This document shows, piece by piece, positions 1-7,478 of a stretch of DNA of 32,756 bases. The DNA is from Lachnospiraceae bacterium (GTDB taxonomy: Bacteria; Bacillota; Clostridia; Lachnospirales; Lachnospiraceae), in NCBI GenBank assembly GCA_017453865.1, contig JAFTEC010000146.1, forward strand, positions 1 through 32,756. Direction: 5' to 3'. Every line of letters begins with the position of its first letter. The first letter of the stretch is position 1. Under the pieces are notes generated by a model. The model did not search any database and had not been told where the DNA came from. It saw only the letters and a list, made by a program, of their open reading frames with translations. Position numbers and translations under genes: made by a program.

Positions 1-110
1 AAAATCGCTGCTGACGCAGCTCTCCGGGTACGGGGCTTATGACCCCGCACCCGAAATCAAGATATTCCCACCACCTAAAGGTGGTGGGTTATCTTGATTA
101 TTTTATATAT
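1..110 (+). mobile_element. possible IS200/IS605-type right end (with omegaRNA-like hairpin), truncated by window edge
   Basis: Two strong hairpins lie here. The first pairs CGGGT (25-29) and CGGGG (31-35) with CCCCG (43-47) and ACCCG (49-53) around a 7-nt loop. The second is long: AATCAAGATA (55-64) pairs with TATCTTGATT (90-99), and inside it CCCACCACC (67-75) pairs with GGTGGTGGG (80-88) around a TAAA loop. A CCACC/GGTGG palindrome with a short AAA-type loop, just after a GC-rich hairpin, resembles the 3' end of TnpB-bearing IS200/IS605 elements, where the scaffold of the guide (omega) RNA runs into the right-end palindrome. No transposase or TnpB coding sequence is visible; it would lie left of position 1. 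The alternative is a transcription terminator region for the minus-strand DUF1934 operon. The family resemblance is recalled, not searched. Confidence 0.42.
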
Positions 111-133
111 ACGCCTCCGGAGCCTTTATTCCG

Positions 134-553
134 CTAGGGTCGGGGGGTGATATCAAGTGACAGCTGGCAGTCGGCTACATATTCATAGTTGAATTCCAAT
201 CCGTAATCCACCTCGGCATGTATCCTGTCATCGCTCTTTTCCACAGAGATCCTGTCGGTATTGACCCCGACCATCAATGCGCCGAAGGGCGTCGTGTAAT
301 TTGTCAGGGTTTTTTCCTTCTCCATAAAGGTCATATGGAGCTGGGTTCCGCCCCTTCTGGTGAGCTCCATCGCCTTCTCGTCAAAGGAGAGGACATTCTT
401 TGTGGGAGTACCGTCATCCTCATATTGTTCAAAGCGCAGAAAATGCCTGCCGTTTTTCTCGTTATACTTTCCGTTTACGAGTATTTTAACGGCATCATCG
501 TTTGTATCGTCTATCTGAAGCCCCTTTATGGCAACTATCACGTCTCTTTTCAT
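134..553 (-). CDS. DUF1934 (YwiB-like) beta-barrel protein
   Basis: This is a 139-residue cytosolic protein of the DUF1934 family, whose known structures are small lipocalin-like beta-barrels of unproven function. It starts MKRDVIVAIKG, has the alternating short strands typical of the family (LHMTFMEKEKTLTNYTTPFG in the middle) and ends near LEFNYEYVADCQLSLDI. The ATG overlaps the stop of the upstream regulator gene by 4 bp (ATGA), so it should be translationally coupled to it. It is the last gene of the ispE operon. In Bacillus the homologue sits beside argS; here the hairpin-rich mobile-element-like sequence follows instead. No signal peptide or membrane segment is present. Confidence 0.8.
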   Translation of the reverse strand: MKRDVIVAIKGLQIDDTNDDAVKILVNGKYNEKNGRHFLRFEQYEDDGTPTKNVLSFDEKAMELTRRGGTQLHMTFMEKEKTLTNYTTPFGALMVGVNTDRISVEKSDDRIHAEVDYGLEFNYEYVADCQLSLDITPRP

Positions 554-1260
554 TCAAACCTTCTCTTTTTTGTATTCGCCCGGTTTTCTTTTTCCAGCTG
601 GTAATAAATGCCCAGCTCCTGATCGTCTATATGGAGCTTTATTATCTCCACCGCCTTATTATTGTCTCCCTCTTCAAAGGCACGGCATATAAGCTCATGC
701 TCCTCAACCAGATGCCTGTGGTCGGCAGTATCCTTGAGATACTCGAACTGGTAACGGAAAAGCTGTTCCCTTAATAGCTGGAGCATCTCCATTATCCTTT
801 TATTTCCGGCTGCCCTGGCTATGGCTTCATGGAAAATGAAATCCACATCTGCCATGGTCACGGTGTCACCGCTCTTTACAGCCTCCCTGAACTTCATATT
901 GAACTGCCTGAGCTCCTCTATCTGCGCTCTGGAGATCTTTCCGCAGGCGGCATTTACGGTAAATGCCTCCAGAGTCCGTCTTGCCTCCAGCATATCCTCC
1001 AGCTGTTTGTTGTCTATGCTGGCCACATGGGCACCGCGCCTCGGAAGCAGTACCGCAAGCCCCTCCTGCTCCAGCATCCTTATGGCCTCTCTGACAGGGG
1101 TCCTCGATACTCCGAGCTTCTCGGCCAGCGCCACCTCCATAAGCCTTTCCCCCGGCTTCAGCTCTCCATGAAGTATCTGGAGCCTGAGCTGGTTGAAGAC
1201 CGTATCTCTTAATGGCAGAAACGCATCATTGATGGAATCGGTGTATGACGGCAGACTCAT
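550..1260 (-). CDS. GntR-family transcriptional regulator, FadR/FCD subfamily
   Basis: This is a 236-residue DNA-binding repressor or activator. Residues ~15-80 form the winged helix-turn-helix (LKPGERLMEVALAEKLGVSR then TPVREAIRMLEQEGL), the standard GntR signature. Residues ~90-220 form the all-helical FCD effector domain, with candidate metal/ligand residues in DFIFHEAIARAAGN, HRHLVEEHE and KLHIDD. The effector is usually a small carboxylic acid in this subfamily, but nothing here identifies it. It lies between ispE (17 nt upstream) and the DUF1934 gene (4-bp overlap), so it is probably expressed as part of the ispE operon. A TTGTATACAT half-palindrome at the ispE promoter (2169-2180) is a candidate autoregulatory site, because TTGTATACAA-like sites are common for FCD regulators. 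The Shine-Dalgarno is weak. Confidence 0.88.
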   Translation of the reverse strand: MSLPSYTDSINDAFLPLRDTVFNQLRLQILHGELKPGERLMEVALAEKLGVSRTPVREAIRMLEQEGLAVLLPRRGAHVASIDNKQLEDMLEARRTLEAFTVNAACGKISRAQIEELRQFNMKFREAVKSGDTVTMADVDFIFHEAIARAAGNKRIMEMLQLLREQLFRYQFEYLKDTADHRHLVEEHELICRAFEEGDNNKAVEIIKLHIDDQELGIYYQLEKENRANTKKRRFE

Positions 1261-1276
1261 TTTCGCTTTTTCCGTT

Positions 1277-2170
1277 CTATTCTGTCATTCCTGATCTTTT
1301 TGTCCCGGTAAGGATCACTTCATACCCGGGAAAAATCCCTAAAGCCTCACGGTGCATTTTCTCCAGAAGCTCCTGTCTCTCATCTATCGCAAAAACGGTG
1401 GGACCGCTTCCGCTCATAAGTACGCCCGTTGCGCCATTTGATCTTAAGAAATCCTTTATCCCGTTTATTTCCGGAACCTTCCTCACCGTGACCGCTTCAA
1501 GCACATTTCCGAGAAGCTTCCCAAGAGCGGGAATGTCTCCGGATCTTATGGCACCGATGATCCCGTCGGTATCGGGATGCTCCGCATTCTCCAATGTATC
1601 AAAAGCTTCATATACTTCTTTTGTGGAAGCTCCTCTGCCGGGCTTTATGAGAAGCACACCTATATCCTTAAGCTCCGGCACCACCGGGGTAAGTATCTCC
1701 CCTATGCCCTCTGACAGACGGGTTCCTCCCTCAATGCAATAGGGAACATCCGCCCCGAGACTTAACCCCAGCTCCTTAAGCTCCGTCAAGTCGAGACCCA
1801 GATCAAAAAGCCTGTTCACAGCCCTGAGGACAGCAGCCGCATCACTGCTTCCACCGGCCAGGCCCGCTGCCACGGGGATCTTTTTTTTTATATCGATCTC
1901 TATCCCCTGATCAATGTGATATTTTTCCGCCAGGAGGCCGGCCGCGCGAAAGGCCAGATTATGCCTGTCGTCCGGGATCAGATCACTGTCGGTAACGGTT
2001 TTTATTCCGGATCCCCTTTCAGACACCCTGACCGTCACGGTGTCGTGAAGTGAAAGGGTCTGCATCACCATTCTTAAAAGGTGGTATCCGTCACTCCTTT
2101 TCCCGACTACATCAAGACCGAGATTGATCTTTGCATACGCCGGTTCCGTTGCTTCCTTCAGTGTGTTCAT
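1277..2170 (-). CDS. ispE: 4-diphosphocytidyl-2-C-methyl-D-erythritol kinase
   Basis: IspE phosphorylates CDP-methylerythritol at the 2-hydroxyl with ATP, a step of the non-mevalonate (MEP) isoprenoid pathway in the cytosol. The 297-residue protein is a GHMP kinase: N-terminal substrate-binding AYAKINLGLDV near residue 12, the ATP-binding loop PVAAGLAGGSSDAAAVL near residue 100, the LGADVPYCIEGG segment, and the C-terminal MSGSGPTVFAI motif. I chose ATG 2170 over an upstream in-frame TTG (2206) because AYAKINL then sits at its usual position and because the TTG lies inside the -35 TTGACA of a good promoter. That promoter would place transcription start at about the ATG itself, with no Shine-Dalgarno, so the mRNA may be leaderless. 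It heads the operon with the GntR and DUF1934 genes. Confidence 0.95.
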   Translation of the reverse strand: MNTLKEATEPAYAKINLGLDVVGKRSDGYHLLRMVMQTLSLHDTVTVRVSERGSGIKTVTDSDLIPDDRHNLAFRAAGLLAEKYHIDQGIEIDIKKKIPVAAGLAGGSSDAAAVLRAVNRLFDLGLDLTELKELGLSLGADVPYCIEGGTRLSEGIGEILTPVVPELKDIGVLLIKPGRGASTKEVYEAFDTLENAEHPDTDGIIGAIRSGDIPALGKLLGNVLEAVTVRKVPEINGIKDFLRSNGATGVLMSGSGPTVFAIDERQELLEKMHREALGIFPGYEVILTGTKRSGMTE

Positions 2171-2180
2171 TGTATACATT
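2169..2180. promoter_or_regulatory. candidate GntR (FCD) operator
   Basis: ATTGTATACATT contains the palindrome TGTATACA, the core of many FCD-type GntR operators. It overlaps the ispE -10 box and start codon, an ideal place for repression, and the operon encodes such a regulator. A related TGGTACAT follows at 2182-2189. The link to the regulator is inference. Confidence 0.35.
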
Positions 2181-2206
2181 TTGGTACATAATTGTTCAAA
2201 TGTCAA
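2178..2206 (-). promoter_or_regulatory. ispE promoter, probably giving a leaderless mRNA
   Basis: On the minus strand, TTGACA (2206-2201) is followed after 17 bp by CAAAAT (2183-2178, four of six matches to TATAAT). Seven nucleotides separate it from the ATG at 2170. A start about 7 nt after the -10 would fall at the ATG. An alternative pairing, TTGAAC-17-TATACA, would put the -10 against the ATG and is less likely. Confidence 0.5.
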
Positions 2207-2208
2207 TG

Positions 2209-2345
2209 TTTCAATTCAGCGCACCACCAGTGCGCTGAATTGAAATGCGCACGCCGCCATGTAAAACCGGCTTTGCCGATGAGCGACGTGCCGGCCAGCC
2301 AGGTATTTTGAGCCGTAGCCACGCAGCAAGTGCGTGGCTCGGCGC
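2209..2345 (-). repeat. hairpin-rich intergenic element
   Basis: This patch has a perfect 16-bp inverted repeat (TTTCAATTCAGCGCAC, 2209-2224, with its complement at 2230-2245, 5-nt loop). It also has a 9-bp stem AGCCACGCA/TGCGTGGCT (2317-2325/2331-2339, loop GCAAG) extended by GCCG/CGGC past one bulged base, and a small CGGC-TTT-GCCG stem near 2268-2278. Read on the minus strand, the order is long hairpin, ACCTGG linker, short GC hairpin with an AAA loop, then long hairpin. This matches the order of the two repeat units at 32536-32756. It fills the gap between the divergent ispE and DUF212 promoters. A 63-codon reading frame across it is not credible as a gene. Confidence 0.6.
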
Positions 2346-2384
2346 TGAACAGAAAATGTCAATACAATACGGGGATCAAATTCG

Positions 2385-2413
2385 TTGATATTTGAGGACA
2401 AAAGCATTATGAT
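2385..2413 (+). promoter_or_regulatory. promoter of the DUF212 gene, probably giving a leaderless mRNA
   Basis: TTGATA (2385-2390), a 17-bp spacer and TATGAT (2408-2413, five of six matches) are followed 8 nt later by the ATG at 2422. The predicted start is 2420-2421, so the transcript would begin at or one base before the ATG. The only Shine-Dalgarno-like GAGGA (2394-2398) lies inside the promoter spacer and would not be transcribed. Confidence 0.6.
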
Positions 2414-2421
2414 GAATATGT

Positions 2422-2886
2422 ATGCTTACATTTGTTGAAGAACTGATTTCCAACCGGATCCTTATTACCGGATTAGCCGGCTGGGCTGTGGCTCAGGTTC
2501 TGAAGACCATTATCCATGCCCTGATAAATAAAAAGCTGGACTTAAGGAGACTTACGGGAGACGGGGGCATGCCCAGCTCCCATTCCGCCACGGTCACCAG
2601 TGCGGCTGTAATGACCGGTCTTACGACAGGCTTTGATTCCGTGTATTTTGCCATAGCGGCAATACTCTCCATCATTGTGATGCATGATGCCAGGGGAGTC
2701 AGGCTGGAAACCGGCAAACAGGCACAGGTAATAAATGAGATGTTCGAGCTTCTGGACCGCCTCAGTGAGGAGAGCCTCAGCATGGATGTGAAGCTGAAGG
2801 AATTCGTGGGTCACACTCCCATGCAGGTTCTGGCGGGCTGTGTTCTTGGCATCATCGTTGCGTTATGCTCGTATAATTTTTTCTAG
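2422..2886 (+). CDS. divergent PAP2-family (DUF212, YuiD-like) membrane protein
   Basis: This is a 154-residue integral membrane protein of the DUF212 family, distantly related to acid phosphatase / vanadium haloperoxidase enzymes; the substrate is not established. Visible signatures are the N-terminal hydrophobic helix (ILITGLAGWAVAQVLKTIIH), GDGGMPSSHSATVTSAAV at about residues 46-63, MHDARGVRLETGKQA near 88-102, and KEFVGHTPMQVLAGCVLGI near the C-terminus. The length is normal. I kept ATG 2422 because the nearer upstream ATGs (2409, 2412, 2418) are in another frame and close after ten codons or fewer. It heads a plus-strand group with two GGDEF genes, the first starting 9 nt after its stop. 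No Shine-Dalgarno precedes it, consistent with leaderless translation. Confidence 0.88.
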   Translation: MLTFVEELISNRILITGLAGWAVAQVLKTIIHALINKKLDLRRLTGDGGMPSSHSATVTSAAVMTGLTTGFDSVYFAIAAILSIIVMHDARGVRLETGKQAQVINEMFELLDRLSEESLSMDVKLKEFVGHTPMQVLAGCVLGIIVALCSYNFF

Positions 2887-2895
2887 GACGGTCTG

Positions 2896-4587
2896 ATGGA
2901 GAAGGAGAAAACCGGAAAGATAGGAAAAATAATAAGCTGCTTTTTCATAGCTGTTTTTCTCATCCTCTTTGTTTTCGGGGGAATAGAGACCCACAGCAGC
3001 GGCAGTGAGGTGTTTGAGCTTCCCGAGGGATGGACGGTCCAAAACGGGGATAAGACGATCCTGAATGTTCCTCTGAAAGAGATGTCGGCTGTGTTTAAGG
3101 ATGTAAAACGAAAAGAGTGCTATATCCTCACCCATCCTCTGAGCATAAACAGCCATGACCCGCTTATTCTCCGTGTCTATTCGAGACTTTCCGCCATAAG
3201 GGTTCTGATAGACGAACGGCAGATCTACAGCTACGGTCTTCCGGAGATCGAGGCTCACAGAATGGTAGGCAGCGGTTACCACTTTATTCTCCTGCCCAGC
3301 AGCTTCTATGAAAAGGAGCTGAAGATCGAGCTCATTCCCTCTGAGGATAATGCCATAACATCGGCTCCGGAGATAGTCTTTACCCCTGCCGATGCATCCA
3401 TCTCCATTTATTCCCGTGACAGGTTATTCGGTATCTTTACGGGACTCTTTTTGTTCACGGCGGGTATTTTTCTCATGATACTTTCCGTTATGGCAGTATA
3501 TATGGACCGCCAGTTTTATCCCCTTGCCATAATCGGTCTTTTTTCCTGCACCGCCGGTATCTGGTGTCTCTCCACCATTAAGGCACTCCAGCTCTTTTCC
3601 GGAGATGTAACGCTGAATTCCATACTGGAGTACCTCTCCATGTATCTGCTCCCTGTACCGGCTCTGTTTTTAAGCAGACATTTCAGACAGTCGGCATCCC
3701 CCGGGGCGAGAAAATTCATATCCTTTATGACTGTTTCAGCCGCTGTCTTCTTCCTGACGGCCTTCACGCTTCAGGTCACAGGGATTGCAGAGGTGACAAA
3801 GCTCACAGGATATTTTCACTATTTCCTTATTGCCGTGATACTGACCCTTCTTTTTGCAGGCAGCTCAAAATGGAGAAGAATGAAGGCCGCCGAAAGGATG
3901 TATCAGATGGGAATGATCCTGATCGTCTTTATGGTGATCCTGGAGCTTTCCATCTATTATGTTATAAACATCTTCTATAAGCTTTCGATTCATATTAATA
4001 CTCTCATTACCCCTTTTGCCTTTATGGTTCTGATCGTTGTTATGACCATAGGCTTCCTTCTGGAGATATATGATATGCGCCTGAAGGACACGGAAAGGGA
4101 ACGTCTTCAGAAGCTCGCCTTCAGGGATCAGATGACGGAGCTTATGAACCGGGGAATGTGTGAAAAACGTTTTGAAGAGCTGAAGGACGGCGATTTAAGC
4201 TATTATATGCTGGATATGGATCTGAATGGTCTGAAAGCCGTCAATGATGCCCATGGTCATCAGATGGGAGACCGTTACATTATGCTGTTCTCCGGCATAA
4301 TCATAAAAGCCTTTGGGGGTGACCGCAATATCTACAGGGTCGGCGGTGACGAATTCCTGTATATCGATACGGATATAACAGAGGATGAACTGATGAAAAA
4401 GATCGGTTTCATCCGGAAGCTTGAAAAGATAATCGGCAGGGAAGAGGGGATCCCCTTTGATATCGACGCATCCTTCGGATTGGCCTGGAGCAAGGAGGTT
4501 GATACCGGCGATCCCGAGGATGTTTACCGTCTGGCCGACAGACGGATGTACGAAATGAAGAGGGGTATGAAAAAGGAGAGGGAATAA
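2896..4587 (+). CDS. membrane-anchored GGDEF protein (probable diguanylate cyclase) 1
   Basis: This 563-residue protein probably makes cyclic di-GMP from two GTP at the inner face of the membrane. One N-terminal membrane segment (residues ~10-28) leads to a ~150-residue extracytoplasmic region, then about seven hydrophobic helices (residues ~178-390), a layout like 7TM-DISM receptors. The C-terminal GGDEF domain follows from ~400. The active-site motif GGDEF is intact at residues 483-487, and the metal-binding segment DMDLNGLKAVNDAHGHQMGD precedes it. The RxxD inhibitory site expected about five residues before GGDEF is absent, so feedback inhibition by product is unlikely. A Shine-Dalgarno (AGGA, 2885-2888) overlaps the stop of the DUF212 gene. 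The extracytoplasmic ligand is unknown. It is paralogous to the next gene. Confidence 0.87.
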   Translation: MEKEKTGKIGKIISCFFIAVFLILFVFGGIETHSSGSEVFELPEGWTVQNGDKTILNVPLKEMSAVFKDVKRKECYILTHPLSINSHDPLILRVYSRLSAIRVLIDERQIYSYGLPEIEAHRMVGSGYHFILLPSSFYEKELKIELIPSEDNAITSAPEIVFTPADASISIYSRDRLFGIFTGLFLFTAGIFLMILSVMAVYMDRQFYPLAIIGLFSCTAGIWCLSTIKALQLFSGDVTLNSILEYLSMYLLPVPALFLSRHFRQSASPGARKFISFMTVSAAVFFLTAFTLQVTGIAEVTKLTGYFHYFLIAVILTLLFAGSSKWRRMKAAERMYQMGMILIVFMVILELSIYYVINIFYKLSIHINTLITPFAFMVLIVVMTIGFLLEIYDMRLKDTERERLQKLAFRDQMTELMNRGMCEKRFEELKDGDLSYYMLDMDLNGLKAVNDAHGHQMGDRYIMLFSGIIIKAFGGDRNIYRVGGDEFLYIDTDITEDELMKKIGFIRKLEKIIGREEGIPFDIDASFGLAWSKEVDTGDPEDVYRLADRRMYEMKRGMKKERE

Positions 4588-4604
4588 GCCCTCCGGCGTA
4601 TTAT

Positions 4605-6287
4605 ATGGAAAAAAGACAGAAACGCAAAAAAAACATGATATTCCTTCTGCTGATGTTAGCGGTGCTTTTGGGGGCGGCAGTATTTTTTGAGCTTATAAGA
4701 AACATTTCCAGAAACAGGATGACCGATTTCAGCGAGGGATGGACCGTAAGCTTCCACGGACAGGAGTATCCGGGGACTGACCTTGACCATTTCAGGTTTA
4801 CGGGAGGCGTAAAAAAAGGAGATCTGATCTCCCTGAAAAACAGCCTTCCCAAAGATATGCCCGATGGTTACGCGATAATATTCCCTCTCCAGCTGTCTGC
4901 CATTTCCGTGGATGTGAACGGTAAAATAGTTTACGGCTATGGTTCAAAGGAGTACGCCGCCGGACAGATGGTCGGTTCGGCGGTCCATCTTATCCGTCTG
5001 CCGGACGGCTGTCAGGGAGGAAGCGTTTCCATAGTCATAAAGGTTGGTGATAACGGAGCCTTTTCATATATTCCAAAGATCATGCTGGACGAGACCAGCT
5101 GGGGCTTTGAGGATTACCTGAACAGCAATATCTACCCCGTGGTCGTTTCCATTTCTCTGGTCATGGCAGGGGTGGTCTTCCTGATCATCTCAATGTTCCT
5201 TGCACTGAGAGGACAGGACTGGGAAAGGCTGAACCAGACAGGCATACTGTTCTTTGTGGTAGGCTGCTGGAATATCTATGAGATACAGGCTATCCAGCTC
5301 TTCTCCATGGATTATCATTGGAACACCTTTGGGCGGTACTTTTTCGGTCTGTTGAGTGTCCTTCCCGTGCTTCGTATCATCAGCTCGGCACACAAAAACA
5401 AAAAGGCGGAGAATGTGATCATCCAGAAAGCCGTCATTAACTCCCTTCAGCTCCTGATCGCTGTCATTGTCGGCCTGTCAGTCTACAATGTCATTCATAT
5501 ATGCAATGTACGATATGTCTATGAGGTTATAGCGATCGTCTGCATGATAATCGTTGCCGTCGTGGAATGGAAGGACAATGACAGGAAGGAAGCCCATTCG
5601 ACTGCACGGTTCAGGGAGCTTATAGCCTGCTTTTTGTTCGTGGGTATTGAAGCCGTCAGATTTTTGACTAACAGTATCTTCAATTTCCACGTACAGGAAT
5701 TCCAGCATTCCTTCCTTTTGTACGGGACGGTTTTTCTGGCCATGATGATGATCGGTTCATATAATTACGAGCTTTACGAATCATATGTAAAGAAAGCCGA
5801 GGAGCAAAGCCTGAAGCACATTGCCTACACCGACGGTCTTACCGGACTTCTGAACCGCTCCTTCTGTAAGGACAGGATGGAAGAGCTCGACTGCTCAGAG
5901 AAGGATTATCATATGATAAGCTTTGATGTGGACGGATTGAAGAAGATAAACGACAGCAAGGGTCATCTTGCGGGTGACAAGCTCCTGACCACATTCGCCG
6001 ACATTCTGTTACAGTGCTTCTCCGATGTCGGAAATGTGATAAGGCCCGGCGGAGACGAATTCCTGGTGATATCCGATGATGCCGCAAAGCAGGAACTCTT
6101 AAGCAGGCTTGGCTGGCTTGATTCCCTTGAAAAGAACGCTGAGAGAGCCCTGGGCTTTCCGGTCAGGGCCGCATACGGCATGGCAGGAAGAAATGAGGTC
6201 CTCGGACATACCACCGAAGAAGTGTATTTCCTTGCAGACCAGCGAATGTATGAAATGAAGATGAAAAATAAGGAAAAATCTGCCTGA
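4605..6287 (+). CDS. membrane-anchored GGDEF protein (probable diguanylate cyclase) 2
   Basis: This 560-residue paralogue of the preceding gene has the same plan: N-terminal membrane anchor, extracytoplasmic region beginning FSEGWTV (FELPEGWTV in the first copy), about seven membrane helices, and a C-terminal GGDEF domain. GGDEF is intact at residues 482-486, preceded by SFDVDGLKKINDSKGHLAGD. No RxxD inhibitory site is present. The extracytoplasmic regions share motifs (IYSYG/IVYGYG, MVGSGYH/MVGSAVH) but have diverged, suggesting different ligands or inputs. It lies 17 nt after the first gene. The purine-rich Shine-Dalgarno AAAAGGAGAGGG sits ~25 nt before the ATG and inside a small hairpin (GAGGG 4578-4582 with CCCTC 4589-4593), which may limit translation or bring the site nearer the start. 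A terminator follows. Confidence 0.87.
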   Translation: MEKRQKRKKNMIFLLLMLAVLLGAAVFFELIRNISRNRMTDFSEGWTVSFHGQEYPGTDLDHFRFTGGVKKGDLISLKNSLPKDMPDGYAIIFPLQLSAISVDVNGKIVYGYGSKEYAAGQMVGSAVHLIRLPDGCQGGSVSIVIKVGDNGAFSYIPKIMLDETSWGFEDYLNSNIYPVVVSISLVMAGVVFLIISMFLALRGQDWERLNQTGILFFVVGCWNIYEIQAIQLFSMDYHWNTFGRYFFGLLSVLPVLRIISSAHKNKKAENVIIQKAVINSLQLLIAVIVGLSVYNVIHICNVRYVYEVIAIVCMIIVAVVEWKDNDRKEAHSTARFRELIACFLFVGIEAVRFLTNSIFNFHVQEFQHSFLLYGTVFLAMMMIGSYNYELYESYVKKAEEQSLKHIAYTDGLTGLLNRSFCKDRMEELDCSEKDYHMISFDVDGLKKINDSKGHLAGDKLLTTFADILLQCFSDVGNVIRPGGDEFLVISDDAAKQELLSRLGWLDSLEKNAERALGFPVRAAYGMAGRNEVLGHTTEEVYFLADQRMYEMKMKNKEKSA

Positions 6288-6309
6288 ATGGTACGGAGCA
6301 CAATTAAGA

Positions 6310-6351
6310 AAACCCCGGCGTTACTGCGATCAGTCAGTTCCACCGGGGTTT
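6310..6351. terminator. bidirectional rho-independent terminator
   Basis: AAACCCCGG (6310-6318) pairs perfectly with CCGGGGTTT (6343-6351) around a 24-nt loop. It lies between the convergent GGDEF gene and dhaM. T-rich tracts follow on both strands (TTTATTCTGTTTTA on plus, TTTTCTTAATT on minus), so it can serve both operons. Confidence 0.75.
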
Positions 6352-6373
6352 ATTCTGTTTTATCCCTGCAGCC

Positions 6374-6754
6374 TCAGAATTTTGCTTCGCCTGCGGCTTC
6401 CATGGCAGCCTGCTTCACCTCGTCAAGAGATGCTCCGCCCTCTGATTCCGCCGCTGCTGCCACAGCGCCTTCAACCATGGGACAGTCCACCATTTCAACA
6501 CGTTTGCCCTCCATATTTTCTATGACCATTTCCGTGGTCATGCAGGAGGAGCCCATATCCATGATAACGATCACCCCGTCTTCACTGTATACGGAATTGA
6601 TCGCCGCCTCTATTTTTTCATAGCTGGTGCCGAAGCTGCCGTCATCCAGCCCTCCGGCGGCTGCCATCGGGCATTCGCCTGCCACAAGCCTCGCCAGCTC
6701 CACAACACCCTCGGCAAGGGTCTTGCTATGGGATACCATAACTATTCCAACCAT
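6374..6754 (-). CDS. dhaM: dihydroxyacetone kinase phosphoryl donor subunit DhaM (EIIA-Man fold)
   Basis: DhaM accepts phosphate from HPr of the phosphotransferase system and passes it to the ADP bound to DhaL. The 126-residue protein is a single EIIA-mannose-type domain. The phosphorylated histidine is His9 in MVGIVMVSHSKTLAEG; GLDDGSFGTSYEKI, VIVIMDMGSS and VEMVDCPMVEGAVAAAA are further family motifs. The HPr and EI domains fused to E. coli DhaM are absent, as usual in Firmicutes, so general PTS proteins encoded elsewhere must supply the phosphate. A good Shine-Dalgarno (AAGGAGG) precedes the ATG, 18 nt after the dhaL stop. It is the last gene of dhaKLM. Confidence 0.93.
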   Translation of the reverse strand: MVGIVMVSHSKTLAEGVVELARLVAGECPMAAAGGLDDGSFGTSYEKIEAAINSVYSEDGVIVIMDMGSSCMTTEMVIENMEGKRVEMVDCPMVEGAVAAAAESEGGASLDEVKQAAMEAAGEAKF

Positions 6755-6772
6755 AAGCCCCCTCCTTAAAGA

Positions 6773-7396
6773 TCAGTACAGTGCAGCTATTGACTCCAGA
6801 AGGAGCGTAAAAGAAGTGGCTCCGGGATCCTGATGTCCTATTGAACGCTCTCCCACATAGCTGGCACGTCCCTTTGTGGCAATAATGGTCTTGGTGTATT
6901 CAACACCCTCTTTTGCGGCTGCTACACCGTCTGCGAGAAATGCCGCCGGTGACTTGCCCTCCGAAACACCTTTCTTTATAGCCTCCAGAGCGGGTATCAT
7001 GGCATCGATCATGGTCTTCTCACCCTTTTCTGCCTTGCCCCGAAGCTGTACGCCGCCCACAGCAGCCTCCATGATAGCCACGAAATCCGAGGAATTTATC
7101 TCGTACTTCCCCGCCACAGCTGATCCGGCCTTCATAAATGCCGTTCCGTAAAGAGGTCCCGATGAACCGCCCACTGTGGAAACCAGATCCATTCCTGTCT
7201 TTTTCAGGATCGCACCTATATCGTCCTTTTCCACACCGGGAAGGTCAGTTAAAACCTTCTGGAAGCCGCGGTCCATATTGATTCCATGGTCATTATCGCC
7301 GATGGGCGCGTCCAGATCCGTAAGGAACTGAGCGTTCTCATGGATTATCTCGGCCATTACCTTTATTATCTCTATTACCTTCTTACTGTCTGTCAT
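6773..7396 (-). CDS. dhaL: dihydroxyacetone kinase ADP-binding subunit DhaL
   Basis: DhaL carries a permanently bound ADP that is rephosphorylated by DhaM and transfers phosphate to dihydroxyacetone held by DhaK, giving glycerone phosphate for glycolysis. The 207-residue, all-helical protein shows the Mg-ADP ligand motif DAPIGDNDHGINMDRGF, with aspartates at 29, 34 and 36. VGGSSGPLYGTAFM near residue 75 and GRASYVGERSIGHQDPGATS near the C-terminus are also characteristic. Length is typical. It lies 82 nt after dhaK and 18 nt before dhaM, in the standard K-L-M order. Confidence 0.95.
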   Translation of the reverse strand: MTDSKKVIEIIKVMAEIIHENAQFLTDLDAPIGDNDHGINMDRGFQKVLTDLPGVEKDDIGAILKKTGMDLVSTVGGSSGPLYGTAFMKAGSAVAGKYEINSSDFVAIMEAAVGGVQLRGKAEKGEKTMIDAMIPALEAIKKGVSEGKSPAAFLADGVAAAKEGVEYTKTIIATKGRASYVGERSIGHQDPGATSFTLLLESIAALY

Positions 7397-7478
7397 TTCC
7401 TGTTGAATGCCGTCCTTCCTTTAGTTATTGTAAACGACAAAGTCTTATGCCTGTCCGAGCGCCTTTAATACGTCCGGA

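Noticed and set aside
2216..2407. 63-codon minus-strand reading frame between ispE and the DUF212 gene
   Set aside because: It is made of inverted repeats, overlaps both divergent promoters, has no Shine-Dalgarno and encodes nothing protein-like.
2409..2438. Nine-codon frame (ATG 2409) with GAGGA at good spacing before the DUF212 start
   Set aside because: The ATG lies inside the -10 box of the better-supported promoter, so it would not be transcribed. It is out of frame with the gene.
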